Source: Amphritea atlantica
GTDB lineage: Bacteria; Pseudomonadota; Gammaproteobacteria; Pseudomonadales; Balneatricaceae
Direction of reading: 5' to 3'
Assembly: GCF_900111095.1 (NCBI RefSeq)
Contig: NZ_FOGB01000014.1
Span: 1-64,000, forward strand
Length of the DNA stretch: 64,000 bases
This document shows positions 16,630 to 24,332 of this stretch, piece after piece. Numbering within the stretch: the stretch's first letter is position 1; each line of letters starts with the position of its first letter. The translations under genes were made by a program, and so were the position numbers. A model generated the notes under the pieces. The model ran no database searches. It was not told the origin of the DNA and saw nothing but the letters and a program-made list of their open reading frames with translations.

Positions 16630-17532
16630 ATGGCAGATTCACCTCTGGAACTGATCCAACATTTAGCCCCTGGCGAACCGACACTACCCGCTTACGCACG
16701 CCTGCCGGTGAACCACTGCAATTACCCTGCCATCATATTGGGCAGCCTGACATTTCAGCGCTATCCCGAAGCGATCTTTCTCGACAATGTGGCAACCTTT
16801 CATCAACCTCTGTTTAACCGTTTGGATAACATTGAAGCGGCCGCTGACAGAGCGGTGGCGTTTGAAACCTATATGCAGGCATCGTTTCTGCTTACCGCCC
16901 CTGAAGAAGCCGGCTATCAGGCAGAGAATCAGGAAAACGGCGCAGAGTTACGCGGTATAAAACACACTCACAAGAAAAAGGCGCGCCATAAGGCCGATTA
17001 CAGAAAGCTTCTGAGAGGTTGGTTGTTTGACTCTGACAGCCGTGAAGCGGCGGTGATGAAAGGCTGGGTAGAGTCCCGTTTTGGCTTGCTGGCCCGCAAC
17101 CACAAAGGCCCACTACGGGATTTCGAATCAGAGACCTATTTCAACTACACCCAGGAACGCAGTGCCGGTCTGTACAACACCAACAGTCTGGAAAGCCAGC
17201 TCGATCTGCTGTACAGCTATTGCCAGTATGAACTGCACCGACGGTTGCCAAACCAGCGACACTATCAACTCTATCGCGCCACCAACCGGCTGAATGAATA
17301 CGACACCCTGTTTCAGGGGTCAAAATCCAGCTCAGCGGTGATTCTTAACAACCTGACCTCTTTCAGCAGCAGCCTGGAACAGTGCGACAGTTTTGGCGAC
17401 ACCCTGCTGCAATGTCAGGTTCCCTTCAGTAAGATCCTGTTCTTCCCCGACCTGCTTCCCGGCGCATTCAGATGTGAGAGTGAATATATCGTGCTTGGCG
17501 GACTGTATCAGGTCAGCAAGGTCGCGATTTAA
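16630..17532 (+). CDS. draT: NAD+-dinitrogen-reductase ADP-D-ribosyltransferase DraT
   Basis: A 300-residue enzyme that transfers ADP-ribose from NAD+ to an arginine of NifH, switching nitrogenase off. Typical DraT blocks are present: YRKLLRGWLFDSDSREAAVMKGWVESRFGLL at about 119-150 and SAGLYNTNSLESQLDLLYSYCQYEL at about 177-201. ADP-ribosyltransferase motifs are the arginine in LYRATNRLNEYD, the serine region NNLTSFSSSLE, and the glutamates of CESEYIVLGG near the C-terminus. It is divergent from draG. The ribosome-binding site is weak (GAAGATTTAG), perhaps keeping levels low. Confidence 0.93.
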   Translation: MADSPLELIQHLAPGEPTLPAYARLPVNHCNYPAIILGSLTFQRYPEAIFLDNVATFHQPLFNRLDNIEAAADRAVAFETYMQASFLLTAPEEAGYQAENQENGAELRGIKHTHKKKARHKADYRKLLRGWLFDSDSREAAVMKGWVESRFGLLARNHKGPLRDFESETYFNYTQERSAGLYNTNSLESQLDLLYSYCQYELHRRLPNQRHYQLYRATNRLNEYDTLFQGSKSSSAVILNNLTSFSSSLEQCDSFGDTLLQCQVPFSKILFFPDLLPGAFRCESEYIVLGGLYQVSKVAI

Positions 17533-17593
17533 GTTATATCGAGTGTGATCTGGCATGGAAAAGAACAGACCTTAATGGCGATTACTGTTTATG

Positions 17594-17618
17594 TGAGAAC
17601 CGGAGGGACGAGTTCTCA
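17594..17618. terminator. Short hairpin at the end of the GNAT gene
   Basis: TGAGAAC (17594-17600) pairs with GTTCTCA (17612-17618) with an 11-base loop. It directly follows the GNAT stop on the minus strand. It lacks a U-run and is too short to be a convincing attC site. Confidence 0.4.
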
Positions 17619-18161
17619 TCAGGCATGCAATAACCAGTCTTCCCGCATCATCCGATACAATCGCACCGGTCGGTTATGAAAATCCTGAAGCCTGTAGTTT
17701 ACGAATCCAGCCTTCTCCGTCACTCTGACAGAGGCAGCAAGCTCTGGCTCGATAATAACGACGACCGACTCACACTGTTTTTGCTCGAAAGCATATTGTA
17801 GAACTCCTCTAACCGCTTCTGTCGCAAACCCCTGATGCCAGAACCTGCGTGCCAAACGATACCCCAGATTGATCTCTTTATTGCCGCCAACCCACTCAGG
17901 TCCAACACCACAGAAACCAATAAAATCGCCTGACGTTTTCTCGCACAATGCCCATGGCCCGATTCCATGTGATGCGTAACACTCAAGACACCAGTCTATA
18001 AATTGTCGGGTAGCTTCCTCATCGCAAACTCCGCGAACGGAAAACTTCATCACTTCCGGGTCGCTTAGAATTTCAGTGAGTGCCTGAACATCCTGATGGG
18101 ATAACGGTCTTACAATCAACCTGTCTGTTGCAAATAGTTGCACCGGAATCTCCCTGTGCAT
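17619..18161 (-). CDS. GNAT-family N-acetyltransferase (RimJ/RimL type)
   Basis: A 180-residue acetyltransferase. The N-terminal pattern is TDRLIVRPLSHQDVQALTEILSDPEVMKF. The acetyl-CoA loop region is LGYRLARRFWHQGFATEAVRGVLQYAF (about 100-127), and a later block reads SVRVTEKAGFVNYRL. The substrate cannot be deduced; relatives acetylate ribosomal proteins, amino sugars or antibiotics. It lies directly after an attC-like site (18167-18219), the usual place for a gene cassette. Because no clear attC follows it, it may be either the last cassette or the flanking chromosomal gene. Confidence 0.85.
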   Translation of the reverse strand: MHREIPVQLFATDRLIVRPLSHQDVQALTEILSDPEVMKFSVRGVCDEEATRQFIDWCLECYASHGIGPWALCEKTSGDFIGFCGVGPEWVGGNKEINLGYRLARRFWHQGFATEAVRGVLQYAFEQKQCESVVVIIEPELAASVRVTEKAGFVNYRLQDFHNRPVRLYRMMREDWLLHA

Positions 18162-18166
18162 TACGC

Positions 18167-18219
18167 CGTGTTAACCCGCAGTCAAAGCGGAGCCGAAGGC
18201 TTAGCGTTGGTTGAACACT
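18167..18219 (-). other. attC-like recombination site 3
   Basis: On the minus strand the site starts GTTCAACCAACGC and ends GCGGGTTAACAC, with an internal AGCC-gaa-GGCT hairpin. The AAC...GTT core boxes and imperfect dyad fit the short class of attC sites. It sits between the 239-aa ORF and the GNAT gene. Confidence 0.6.
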
Positions 18220-18939
18220 TTATATTTGTTTGATTACATAGTTTTCAGCTTTTCGATAGCTACTCTGTAGAGGTTTGGGTAACAGCCCTAAGATGGCGTC
18301 TTTTAAAAATGAGGTAGAAACCTCAATACCTTGTTGATCACTAAATCCCCAAGCATCACCTTCGCGATTATTAGCTGAATAACGAATAATACCTTCAAAA
18401 AATGCACGTACAGAGCTAAAAGCACCATCTTTTTTCATTTTCTCTAGATTGCAGACAAGGGCGCTATTTATATTAAGTTCATCAGGCTCATTAGAGGGGC
18501 TTACGTCTAATAGCAAGAGCTCATTTTCACCACTGTAGCGCCATTTTGTTTTACTCTCAAAATCTTCCAAGGCCGATACAAATGAGTTGTCACTATAACT
18601 CCAATCTACACCATCTATGCTTGTTACAGTCTTAAGGTCAGGGTATTTATCTTCTGGCCAGTAAGCCCCATAACCACAACAGAAAATATCTATGTGTTCC
18701 TTTGAACGATGATGAAAATAGCTAAGCGATTCCAGAATTTCATCCTTACAAAACTGTGAATTCGGGTTGCAAAATAGGACTGCGACAAGACTTTTCTTCT
18801 TGATTTTTGCATTGACGTCAGCCATCGCTTTTGACGATGCAGGACTAACACCATCAAAAAATGCTATCCGTTTAGGCTTGCCTAAGAATTGGTTATTAAC
18901 TGCCTTTACTATGTTCTTATATAGGATGGCGTCGATCAT
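18220..18939 (-). CDS. Cassette ORF of unknown function (239 aa)
   Basis: A 239-residue cytoplasmic protein with no signal peptide or membrane segment. The N-terminal half alternates hydrophobic strands and helices (RIAFFDGVSPASSKAMADVNAKI, then SLVAVLFCNPN, then HIDIFCCGYGAYW), suggesting an alpha/beta fold. Later segments are ENELLLLDVSPSNEPDELNI and ILGLLPKPLQSSYRKAENYV. No family is recognised. The base composition is visibly more AT-rich than its neighbours and attC-like sites bound it on both sides, so it is a mobile gene cassette. Confidence 0.75.
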   Translation of the reverse strand: MIDAILYKNIVKAVNNQFLGKPKRIAFFDGVSPASSKAMADVNAKIKKKSLVAVLFCNPNSQFCKDEILESLSYFHHRSKEHIDIFCCGYGAYWPEDKYPDLKTVTSIDGVDWSYSDNSFVSALEDFESKTKWRYSGENELLLLDVSPSNEPDELNINSALVCNLEKMKKDGAFSSVRAFFEGIIRYSANNREGDAWGFSDQQGIEVSTSFLKDAILGLLPKPLQSSYRKAENYVIKQI

Positions 18940-18957
18940 TGCTCAAATCTCTCTTTG

Positions 18958-19037
18958 AAATATAACGCTGCCAGCAGCGGCCGAGTGAAACGAGGTCCAG
19001 CGACCGCAGGGAGCGATGCTGGCTGGCCTTGTTAAGT
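18958..19037 (-). other. attC-like recombination site 2
   Basis: On the minus strand the site runs from CTTAACAAGGCCAGCC to CAGCGTTATAT. The ends pair imperfectly around a GC-rich centre, with the CTTAAC and GTTAT core boxes at the borders. This is the typical attC layout. It abuts the stop of the 149-aa ORF. Confidence 0.72.
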
Positions 19038-19487
19038 TCATTTGTTTTCATTCTTGTAAATCCCTACACCAAGCCGAAGACAATCATCTAGCTCTTTTGG
19101 AGCGGAACCACAGTATATTGATTGAACAAGCATGCTTTTTGTATGCAGTTCTTTGAAATTAATTTCAAAACCGTGACCATTCCATGCTGTACCCAATTGA
19201 CGAGTTTGAACAATTTCATGGCCTTCAAATTGCTCGAACGGAGAATACTTTGTAATTTCGTAACCATCATCACTAGTTATTTCTGGCATCTCGGCTAATT
19301 TGCGAACGCCTAAGTATTCGCCGCCAATTTCACCCTGCAAACAAAATACACCTTTGCTTGTTTTTAGGTAAACGACGTTGAACTCATCTTGAACAGTATT
19401 AATTAATACCTGTTCTAGAAACGCCCCCTCTAACTCTTTTAGAAGTTTGCATGCTTCGTCTATGTATTGCTCGTAGTTTTCACTCAT
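19038..19487 (-). CDS. Cassette ORF of unknown function (149 aa)
   Basis: A 149-residue acidic cytoplasmic protein. A helical N-terminus (YEQYIDEACKLLKELEGAFLEQVLI) is followed by a beta-rich body with FNVVYLKTSKGVFCLQGEIGGEYLGVRKLAE and an NGHGFEINFKELHTKSMLVQSIY segment. Small acidic single-domain proteins like this are common in integron arrays and include immunity-like proteins, but no family match is certain. It is AT-rich and lies between attC sites 1 and 2. Confidence 0.75.
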   Translation of the reverse strand: MSENYEQYIDEACKLLKELEGAFLEQVLINTVQDEFNVVYLKTSKGVFCLQGEIGGEYLGVRKLAEMPEITSDDGYEITKYSPFEQFEGHEIVQTRQLGTAWNGHGFEINFKELHTKSMLVQSIYCGSAPKELDDCLRLGVGIYKNENK

Positions 19488-19490
19488 AGG

Positions 19491-19587
19491 AACTTAACGC
19501 CCGCATTTGGGGCCGCAGTGTAGACGCGAAGCGCCGAAACGGAGGTCCCAGGCCACGAAGTAGCCGCCCAAGATGCGATTGTTAGAG
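19491..19587 (-). other. attC-like recombination site 1
   Basis: On the minus strand the site runs from AGCTCTAACAATCGC to GCGGGCGTTAAGTT, about 97 bp. The end arms pair: CGCATCTTGGG near one end with CCCAAATGCG near the other. The stop codon of the upstream 206-aa ORF lies inside the first core box (CTCTAAC), as is common in cassettes. This is the clearest attC site of the three. Confidence 0.8.
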
Positions 19588-20202
19588 CTTGTATTTGGCA
19601 TAGTAGCTTTTTAGTGCCTCGTACTGTCTTTTAGGTACTTCATTTAGCTCTAGACCTGAGACCAATTCGTTAAATTTGTTTATATCTGGGGCAACCTCAA
19701 AACTATGGGTACCTATTGCCTCTCTGGACGTAACTGAAAATTTCTCATTCCCTGAACGTTCGATATTGCCAGATAACTCTGACACCATATCCCATGCATG
19801 AATATTAAGGTAACTAGATTTGGAATTCTCTAAATCTTGACCCTCAAGACCTATTTTTTCTTGTAGCTCAGATAGCTGGTCATATACATCATGGCTCTTA
19901 TTAAAAGCTCCTTCTGAAAATCTTCCAGCTTTTGCTAAGGCAAAAAAGTTTGTCTTTATTAGGGGCTTAGCAACTTCTTTAAGATTTTCAATTGTAGCGT
20001 TGGCTTCGTTTACCGCCTCCTTCAATTTCGCCTCAAAGCCTGCACCTTTAAACTCTGAAAATTTATCCAAATTTGCAAAGGCGAGAAAGATACCGCTTGC
20101 AGCAACTGCAATTCCCATCTCGGCCGCCATACCTTTAAGGCCAAATACGAAAACAGAAGCTATTAACAAAATAAACCCGACAAAGTTTAAAAATCCATTC
20201 AT
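19582..20202 (-). CDS. Cassette ORF: membrane-anchored coiled-coil protein
   Basis: A 206-residue protein with two N-terminal hydrophobic segments (FLNFVGFILLIASVFVFGL and MGIAVAASGIFLAFANL) forming a probable hairpin anchor. A helical stretch follows (FKGAGFEAKLKEAVNEANATIENLKEV) with coiled-coil spacing, then a soluble C-terminus. It is the first cassette of the array and its stop lies inside attC site 1. No family is recognised. Cassettes of this type often encode stress or defence functions, but nothing in the sequence proves that here. Confidence 0.78.
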   Translation of the reverse strand: MNGFLNFVGFILLIASVFVFGLKGMAAEMGIAVAASGIFLAFANLDKFSEFKGAGFEAKLKEAVNEANATIENLKEVAKPLIKTNFFALAKAGRFSEGAFNKSHDVYDQLSELQEKIGLEGQDLENSKSSYLNIHAWDMVSELSGNIERSGNEKFSVTSREAIGTHSFEVAPDINKFNELVSGLELNEVPKRQYEALKSYYAKYKL

Positions 20203-20221
20203 TTATTTTCTCGATGTTGTA

Positions 20222-20275
20222 GCTCTAACAGCTAATTATAGTGCCGTTTGGCACTATAACTCCCAGGCACTATAA
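20222..20275 (-). other. Cassette array left boundary with repeated palindrome
   Basis: GTTAGAGC (minus strand, 20229-20222) is the half-site expected at the junction before the first cassette. Upstream lies TTATAGTGCC (20236-20245), paired with GGCACTATAA (20250-20259) and repeated directly as GGCACTATAA at 20266-20275. No matching left half of an attC, no attI that I recognise and no integrase gene follow. The rest of 20276-20665 shows no gene. Confidence 0.45.
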
Positions 20276-20665
20276 ATCTGAGAATTGGGCAGGCCAAAAT
20301 TCACTTTTATTTTATATATCAGCAGGATAGACAGTCTTAAGAGAGGTTTGCCACAGAATTGGAGTATCTGTAGAGGCCGCGTCCCTGCCAACAACTTACC
20401 CACATCATAATATCCAATCTTATTAAATCACAGGGCTATATCACTCCCCCCCTGTTCACATTCACGCAACCCCAGCCTGTAACCAAAGCTATTTATCAAT
20501 CAACACAGCAGCCTGATGACTTCGGCACACTGTGATGATTTTTCGCGGCAGCTTTCTACCCATACTGGCAGTTAGTTTATCTTATAAACGTTTACCAAAC
20601 TAAACAGTTGTGATTATATTCATTATTAAATTACAACAATAACAGAGGTTACCATCGGGAGATGT

Positions 20666-22225
20666 ATGATGTCTAAGAGGGTTCTGACTGCTGCGGCAGC
20701 GATACTGTTTATCGGTGCATGGTGTTTTCTGGCTTATCGGATTAACAGTGACACGTCGGATAATAGGGGGATAGCAAGCGGGTTTATGATCAGCTCGGCT
20801 GTGTGGGGAGTATTACTGCTTCTTGGTGCTGCGATCTGGTTGAGGGAACAACGCGATTTCCACGCAGAGTCTGGCGTAGAGGGGATGGTCGGGCGTCTGG
20901 TCAGAAGCGATCTGACACAGGAAAATGTCCGGAACCAGCCCGACGGTGGAACGGCAGCGGATCTGAGCCAGGCTATCGAGAGACTAAAGCATACCCTGAC
21001 CCAGTTTTCCCACAACAGTGTTCTGCTGGCCCACTCTGCTCAGGGGCTTGATGGTAATCTGAACAACATCGACCGGGCGACCGGTGAGATTGTCCACCAG
21101 CTGAGCACCTCGGCATCGGCAAGCGAGGAGTTGTCAGCCGCCGCGTCTGAAGTATCTGAAAACTGTAAACGTGCATCCGATAACTCCCACGAAGCCAACG
21201 AAGTAGCACTCAGGGGACAGTCGATCATTCGTCAGACCATCGGCAGCATGCATAAAACCACCGATATTGTCACCGATTCGGCGGCCGTTATCCGCAGTCT
21301 GGGTGAGCGTTCCGGCGAAATTGGACAGATTGTCGATCTCATCAGTAATATCGCCGACCAGACCAACCTGCTAGCGCTGAACGCCGCAATTGAAGCGGCC
21401 AGAGCCGGTGATCAGGGACGCGGTTTCGCGGTTGTATCCGGTGAGGTGAGAGAGTTAGCCGAGAAAACCTCTCAGGCAACCGAAAAAATACGCCTGACCG
21501 TTGAAACGATGCAGAAGGAGCTGAAACAGGCAACCGGGATGATGGATCAGGGGGTTCTGATCGCCCAGCACGGCACCGAGTCTGCGCAGCAATCTGAAAC
21601 CGCACTCAACGATATACTCAGCCATATCACCTCTCTGGTGGGAGAGGTCGAGCAGATCGCAGTCGCCTCACGGGAAACCACTGCCACTACCGAAGAGCTA
21701 TCCAGAAGCCTGCATCAGGTAGCCCAACTGATGGATGAAACAGCCGGTAACGTTAACCATAACAGCCTGATTGTGACCAAGCTGTCGGAATCGGCCAGAG
21801 AGATGAAACACCTGATCGGGCAGTTCCGGCTGGTGAGCAAGGCGGACGCCGAGGCGCTGGTGCAACGTGCCCACGATTACGCCCGGGAACACGGCCGGGA
21901 CAAAGCGATTGCAGCATTTAACGATCACGAAGGTGATTTTGTGAAGGGGGAGCTCTACGTGCTGGTGCAGGATTTCAACGGCACCATGCTCGCTCATGGT
22001 GGCAACCCTGCACTGGTCGGCAAGAATCTGGCTGAGGCCCGGGATGCCAGCGGTCAGCCGCTGTGTCCGCCACTGGTAGCGATTGCAAGGGAACAGGAAC
22101 AGGGCTGGTATAGCTACGCCTACCTGAATCCACACACCGGTAAAGATGAGCCTAAGCACACCTTTGTGCGCAGGTTTGGTGACGATTGTTATATCGCCTG
22201 CGGCATTTATCAGCCCCAGGCCTGA
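20666..22225 (+). CDS. Methyl-accepting chemotaxis protein with C-terminal Cache-like domain
   Basis: A 519-residue chemoreceptor. Two N-terminal membrane segments (about 8-24 and 39-60) enclose only a very short loop, so there is no periplasmic sensor. The signalling hairpin includes [50 protein letters not shown] at about 226-276. After the signalling domain, residues about 392-517 form a single Cache-type domain ([66 protein letters not shown]). Its cytoplasmic, C-terminal position is unusual. GGGAG precedes the start. Intracellular ligand sensing is inferred. Confidence 0.9.
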   Translation: MMSKRVLTAAAAILFIGAWCFLAYRINSDTSDNRGIASGFMISSAVWGVLLLLGAAIWLREQRDFHAESGVEGMVGRLVRSDLTQENVRNQPDGGTAADLSQAIERLKHTLTQFSHNSVLLAHSAQGLDGNLNNIDRATGEIVHQLSTSASASEELSAAASEVSENCKRASDNSHEANEVALRGQSIIRQTIGSMHKTTDIVTDSAAVIRSLGERSGEIGQIVDLISNIADQTNLLALNAAIEAARAGDQGRGFAVVSGEVRELAEKTSQATEKIRLTVETMQKELKQATGMMDQGVLIAQHGTESAQQSETALNDILSHITSLVGEVEQIAVASRETTATTEELSRSLHQVAQLMDETAGNVNHNSLIVTKLSESAREMKHLIGQFRLVSKADAEALVQRAHDYAREHGRDKAIAAFNDHEGDFVKGELYVLVQDFNGTMLAHGGNPALVGKNLAEARDASGQPLCPPLVAIAREQEQGWYSYAYLNPHTGKDEPKHTFVRRFGDDCYIACGIYQPQA

Positions 22226-22274
22226 GAAACTGACAGCACTGAGAAACTGACAACCCAGAGAAACTAACAAACCT
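22224..22274. repeat. Three 17-bp tandem repeats at the MCP stop
   Basis: GAGAAACTGACAGCACT (22224-22240) is followed by two close copies (22241-22257 and 22258-22274) beginning GAGAAACTGACA and GAGAAACTAACA. The first copy overlaps the stop codon of the chemoreceptor. Confidence 0.8.
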
Positions 22275-22319
22275 GAGTGGAGGTGATATGACGTGTCATA
22301 TCACCTCCACATCAGTTTT
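22269..22319. terminator. Perfect 34-bp palindrome, bidirectional terminator
   Basis: GTGGAGGTGATATGAC (22277-22292) is exactly inverted at 22295-22310 with a 2-base loop, and AAAC-CTGA outside pairs with TCAG-TTTT. It lies between two converging genes and can end both transcripts. Confidence 0.7.
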
Positions 22320-22348
22320 AAGGATTCTCTCAGCTGAATCCGCCCGAT

Positions 22349-23644
22349 TTACACCCGCTGCTGTCGATAGAAACGGCTGAGCACCCGCGCCAGATTGACT
22401 GCGTCATCACTGCCCGCCAGTTCACGAATCGAGTGCATCGCCAGTTGCGGCACACCGATATCAATGGTTTTAACACCGATCTCTGCCGCCGTGATGGGGC
22501 CTATCGTACTGCCGCAGGCCATATCACTGCGTACAACAAAGGATTGCAGCGTAACCTCTTCCTGCCGGGCGATATGACGGAACAGTGAAGCGGTTTCACT
22601 GTTGGACGCATAGCGTTGATTAGCATTGATCTTAATCACCGCCCCGCTGTTCATTCGTGGGCCATGATTACTGTCATGTTTATCGGCAAAGTTGGGGTGC
22701 ACCGCATGGGCGTTATCCACCGAAACCATCATCGAGTTGGCAATCATCCGGTTACGGACCTCAGGATCGGGTGCCAAACGCTCCAGCAACTGCTTCAGCA
22801 TCGGCCCTTGTGCACCTGCGGCACTCATGCTGCCCACCTCTTCATGATCATTACACACCAGCAGGGTATTCTGATCTGAGTTTGATTCGATCAGGGCCTG
22901 CATGCCGATAAAGCAGCTCAGCAGGTTATCGAGTCGCGCTGATGCGAAAAACTCTTGATTCAGACCGATGTAAGCGGGTTTCTGCACATCATAGAAATAC
23001 AGCTCATAATCGAGAATTTCGGCAATGTCATCGACATGGTTTGCCAGCAATTCCTGTTTGAGTATCTCTCGCAGTTCGGCTTTATCATCCCCATGCAGTT
23101 GCGCCATCAGCGGTGGCATCTCTGTTTGCGGATTAACATTGCGCCCATGATTGACGTCACGGTCCAGATGAATAGCCAGACTGGGAATCACGGCTACCGG
23201 ACGTTGAAAGTTCACCAGCTCGCTGCGCAGCCCACCATCGATGGAGACATAGTTCACCCGCCCGGCCAGGGACAGATCACGGTCAAACCAGGGATTCAGC
23301 AGCGCTCCGCCATACACCTCGACGCCCAGTCGCATACAGCCCTGACTGATGGTTTCAGGATTAGGCTTCACCTTCAGGCAGGGGCTGTCAGTATGGGCCC
23401 CCACCATGCGTATGCCGCTCGTGGCCAGGTCTGAACCGGTTGCCATATTCCAGGCAATAATGGAGGATTCATTGCGCACAATAAAGTAGCGCCCACCGGG
23501 CCATACATTCCAGGTGTTCTGTTCTTCCAGCTCGATAAAACCGGCTTCCTGCAGTCGCGCCCGCATCTCATATACCGCATGAAAAGGGGTTGGCGATGCC
23601 GCCAGAAAATCAAACAGTTGCTCATTAAACTCATGTTTTTGCAT
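22349..23644 (-). CDS. apeB: M18 family aminopeptidase
   Basis: A 431-residue metallo-aminopeptidase of the M18 (aspartyl aminopeptidase) family that trims acidic or neutral N-terminal residues from peptides in the cytoplasm. Dinuclear zinc ligands are visible in VGAHTDSPCLKVKP (near 80-93), the DHEEVGSMSAAGAQGP block and the C-terminal VPQLAMHSIRELAGSDD. GPRMNSGAVIKINANQRYAS is also typical. Its ATG overlaps the stop of the upstream FKBP gene by one base (TAATG), so the two are translationally coupled. Confidence 0.92.
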   Translation of the reverse strand: MQKHEFNEQLFDFLAASPTPFHAVYEMRARLQEAGFIELEEQNTWNVWPGGRYFIVRNESSIIAWNMATGSDLATSGIRMVGAHTDSPCLKVKPNPETISQGCMRLGVEVYGGALLNPWFDRDLSLAGRVNYVSIDGGLRSELVNFQRPVAVIPSLAIHLDRDVNHGRNVNPQTEMPPLMAQLHGDDKAELREILKQELLANHVDDIAEILDYELYFYDVQKPAYIGLNQEFFASARLDNLLSCFIGMQALIESNSDQNTLLVCNDHEEVGSMSAAGAQGPMLKQLLERLAPDPEVRNRMIANSMMVSVDNAHAVHPNFADKHDSNHGPRMNSGAVIKINANQRYASNSETASLFRHIARQEEVTLQSFVVRSDMACGSTIGPITAAEIGVKTIDIGVPQLAMHSIRELAGSDDAVNLARVLSRFYRQQRV

Positions 23645-24174
23645 TATTGATCAGCCTTTTCCTGAGGCAGGATTTCTAACAACTCAATTTCAAAAATAAG
23701 GGTGGAGTTGGCCGGTACCATCCCCCCCGGGCTTCGTGCACCATAGCCCAGTTCTGAGGGCAGGTAGATCTTCCAGCGGGCTCCCGGGGACATTTTCAGC
23801 AACGCTTCCCGCCAGCCTTTAATGACATCCTTGACGGTAAACACCGGTTGTTTCTCTTTGCCGACTGAACTTTCAAACTGTTCGCCGTCTACGGTCCAGC
23901 CAGTGTAACTCACCCGGACCTGACTGAGTACATTTGGCTGGGGCCCCTCAGCTGCCTGTAACACCTCATATTGCAGGCCTGAAGGGGTGACCACAACCCC
24001 ATCCCTCTGGGCATTTTCCTGCAGAAACTGCATCCCTGCTTTTTTAGTCCCATCGTTCAGTGCTTTATCCAGCAACTGCTGATGAAACTGCTTTTCCTCT
24101 TCAGTTTCGCCACAACCGCTGGTGATGGCGACTAACAGCGACAAAACGACAACACTAACAACCCGCATAACCAC
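23644..24174 (-). CDS. FKBP-type peptidyl-prolyl isomerase lipoprotein
   Basis: A 176-residue lipoprotein. The signal peptide ends in the lipobox ITSGC near residue 21, so the mature protein is membrane anchored in the envelope. A short helical N-domain precedes the FKBP domain (about 90-170: VSYTGWTVDGEQFESSV, VIKGWREALLKMSPGARWKIYLPSELGYGARSPGGMVPANSTLIFEIELLEI), which catalyses proline isomerisation. The Mip/FkpA type is the closest class. The GTG at 24174 has AGG 10 bases upstream; an ATG at 24168 is also possible. Confidence 0.88.
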   Translation of the reverse strand: MVMRVVSVVVLSLLVAITSGCGETEEEKQFHQQLLDKALNDGTKKAGMQFLQENAQRDGVVVTPSGLQYEVLQAAEGPQPNVLSQVRVSYTGWTVDGEQFESSVGKEKQPVFTVKDVIKGWREALLKMSPGARWKIYLPSELGYGARSPGGMVPANSTLIFEIELLEILPQEKADQ

Positions 24175-24332
24175 AATAGCTGTACCTGCTTCAATTAATA
24201 AACTGGAGATAAGCCGTTGATTTTACATCAGCACGCGACAAGACTACACTCAGATTTTCTGAGTTACGGAACCAAGCTGGTTATTTGTCTGTCTCAGAAC
24301 CTATCAGTAGTAGCAAAACAGGAACATACAGC

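Noticed and set aside
17594-17618. Fourth attC site after the GNAT gene
   Set aside because: Only a 7-bp hairpin is present; the required core boxes and length are missing.
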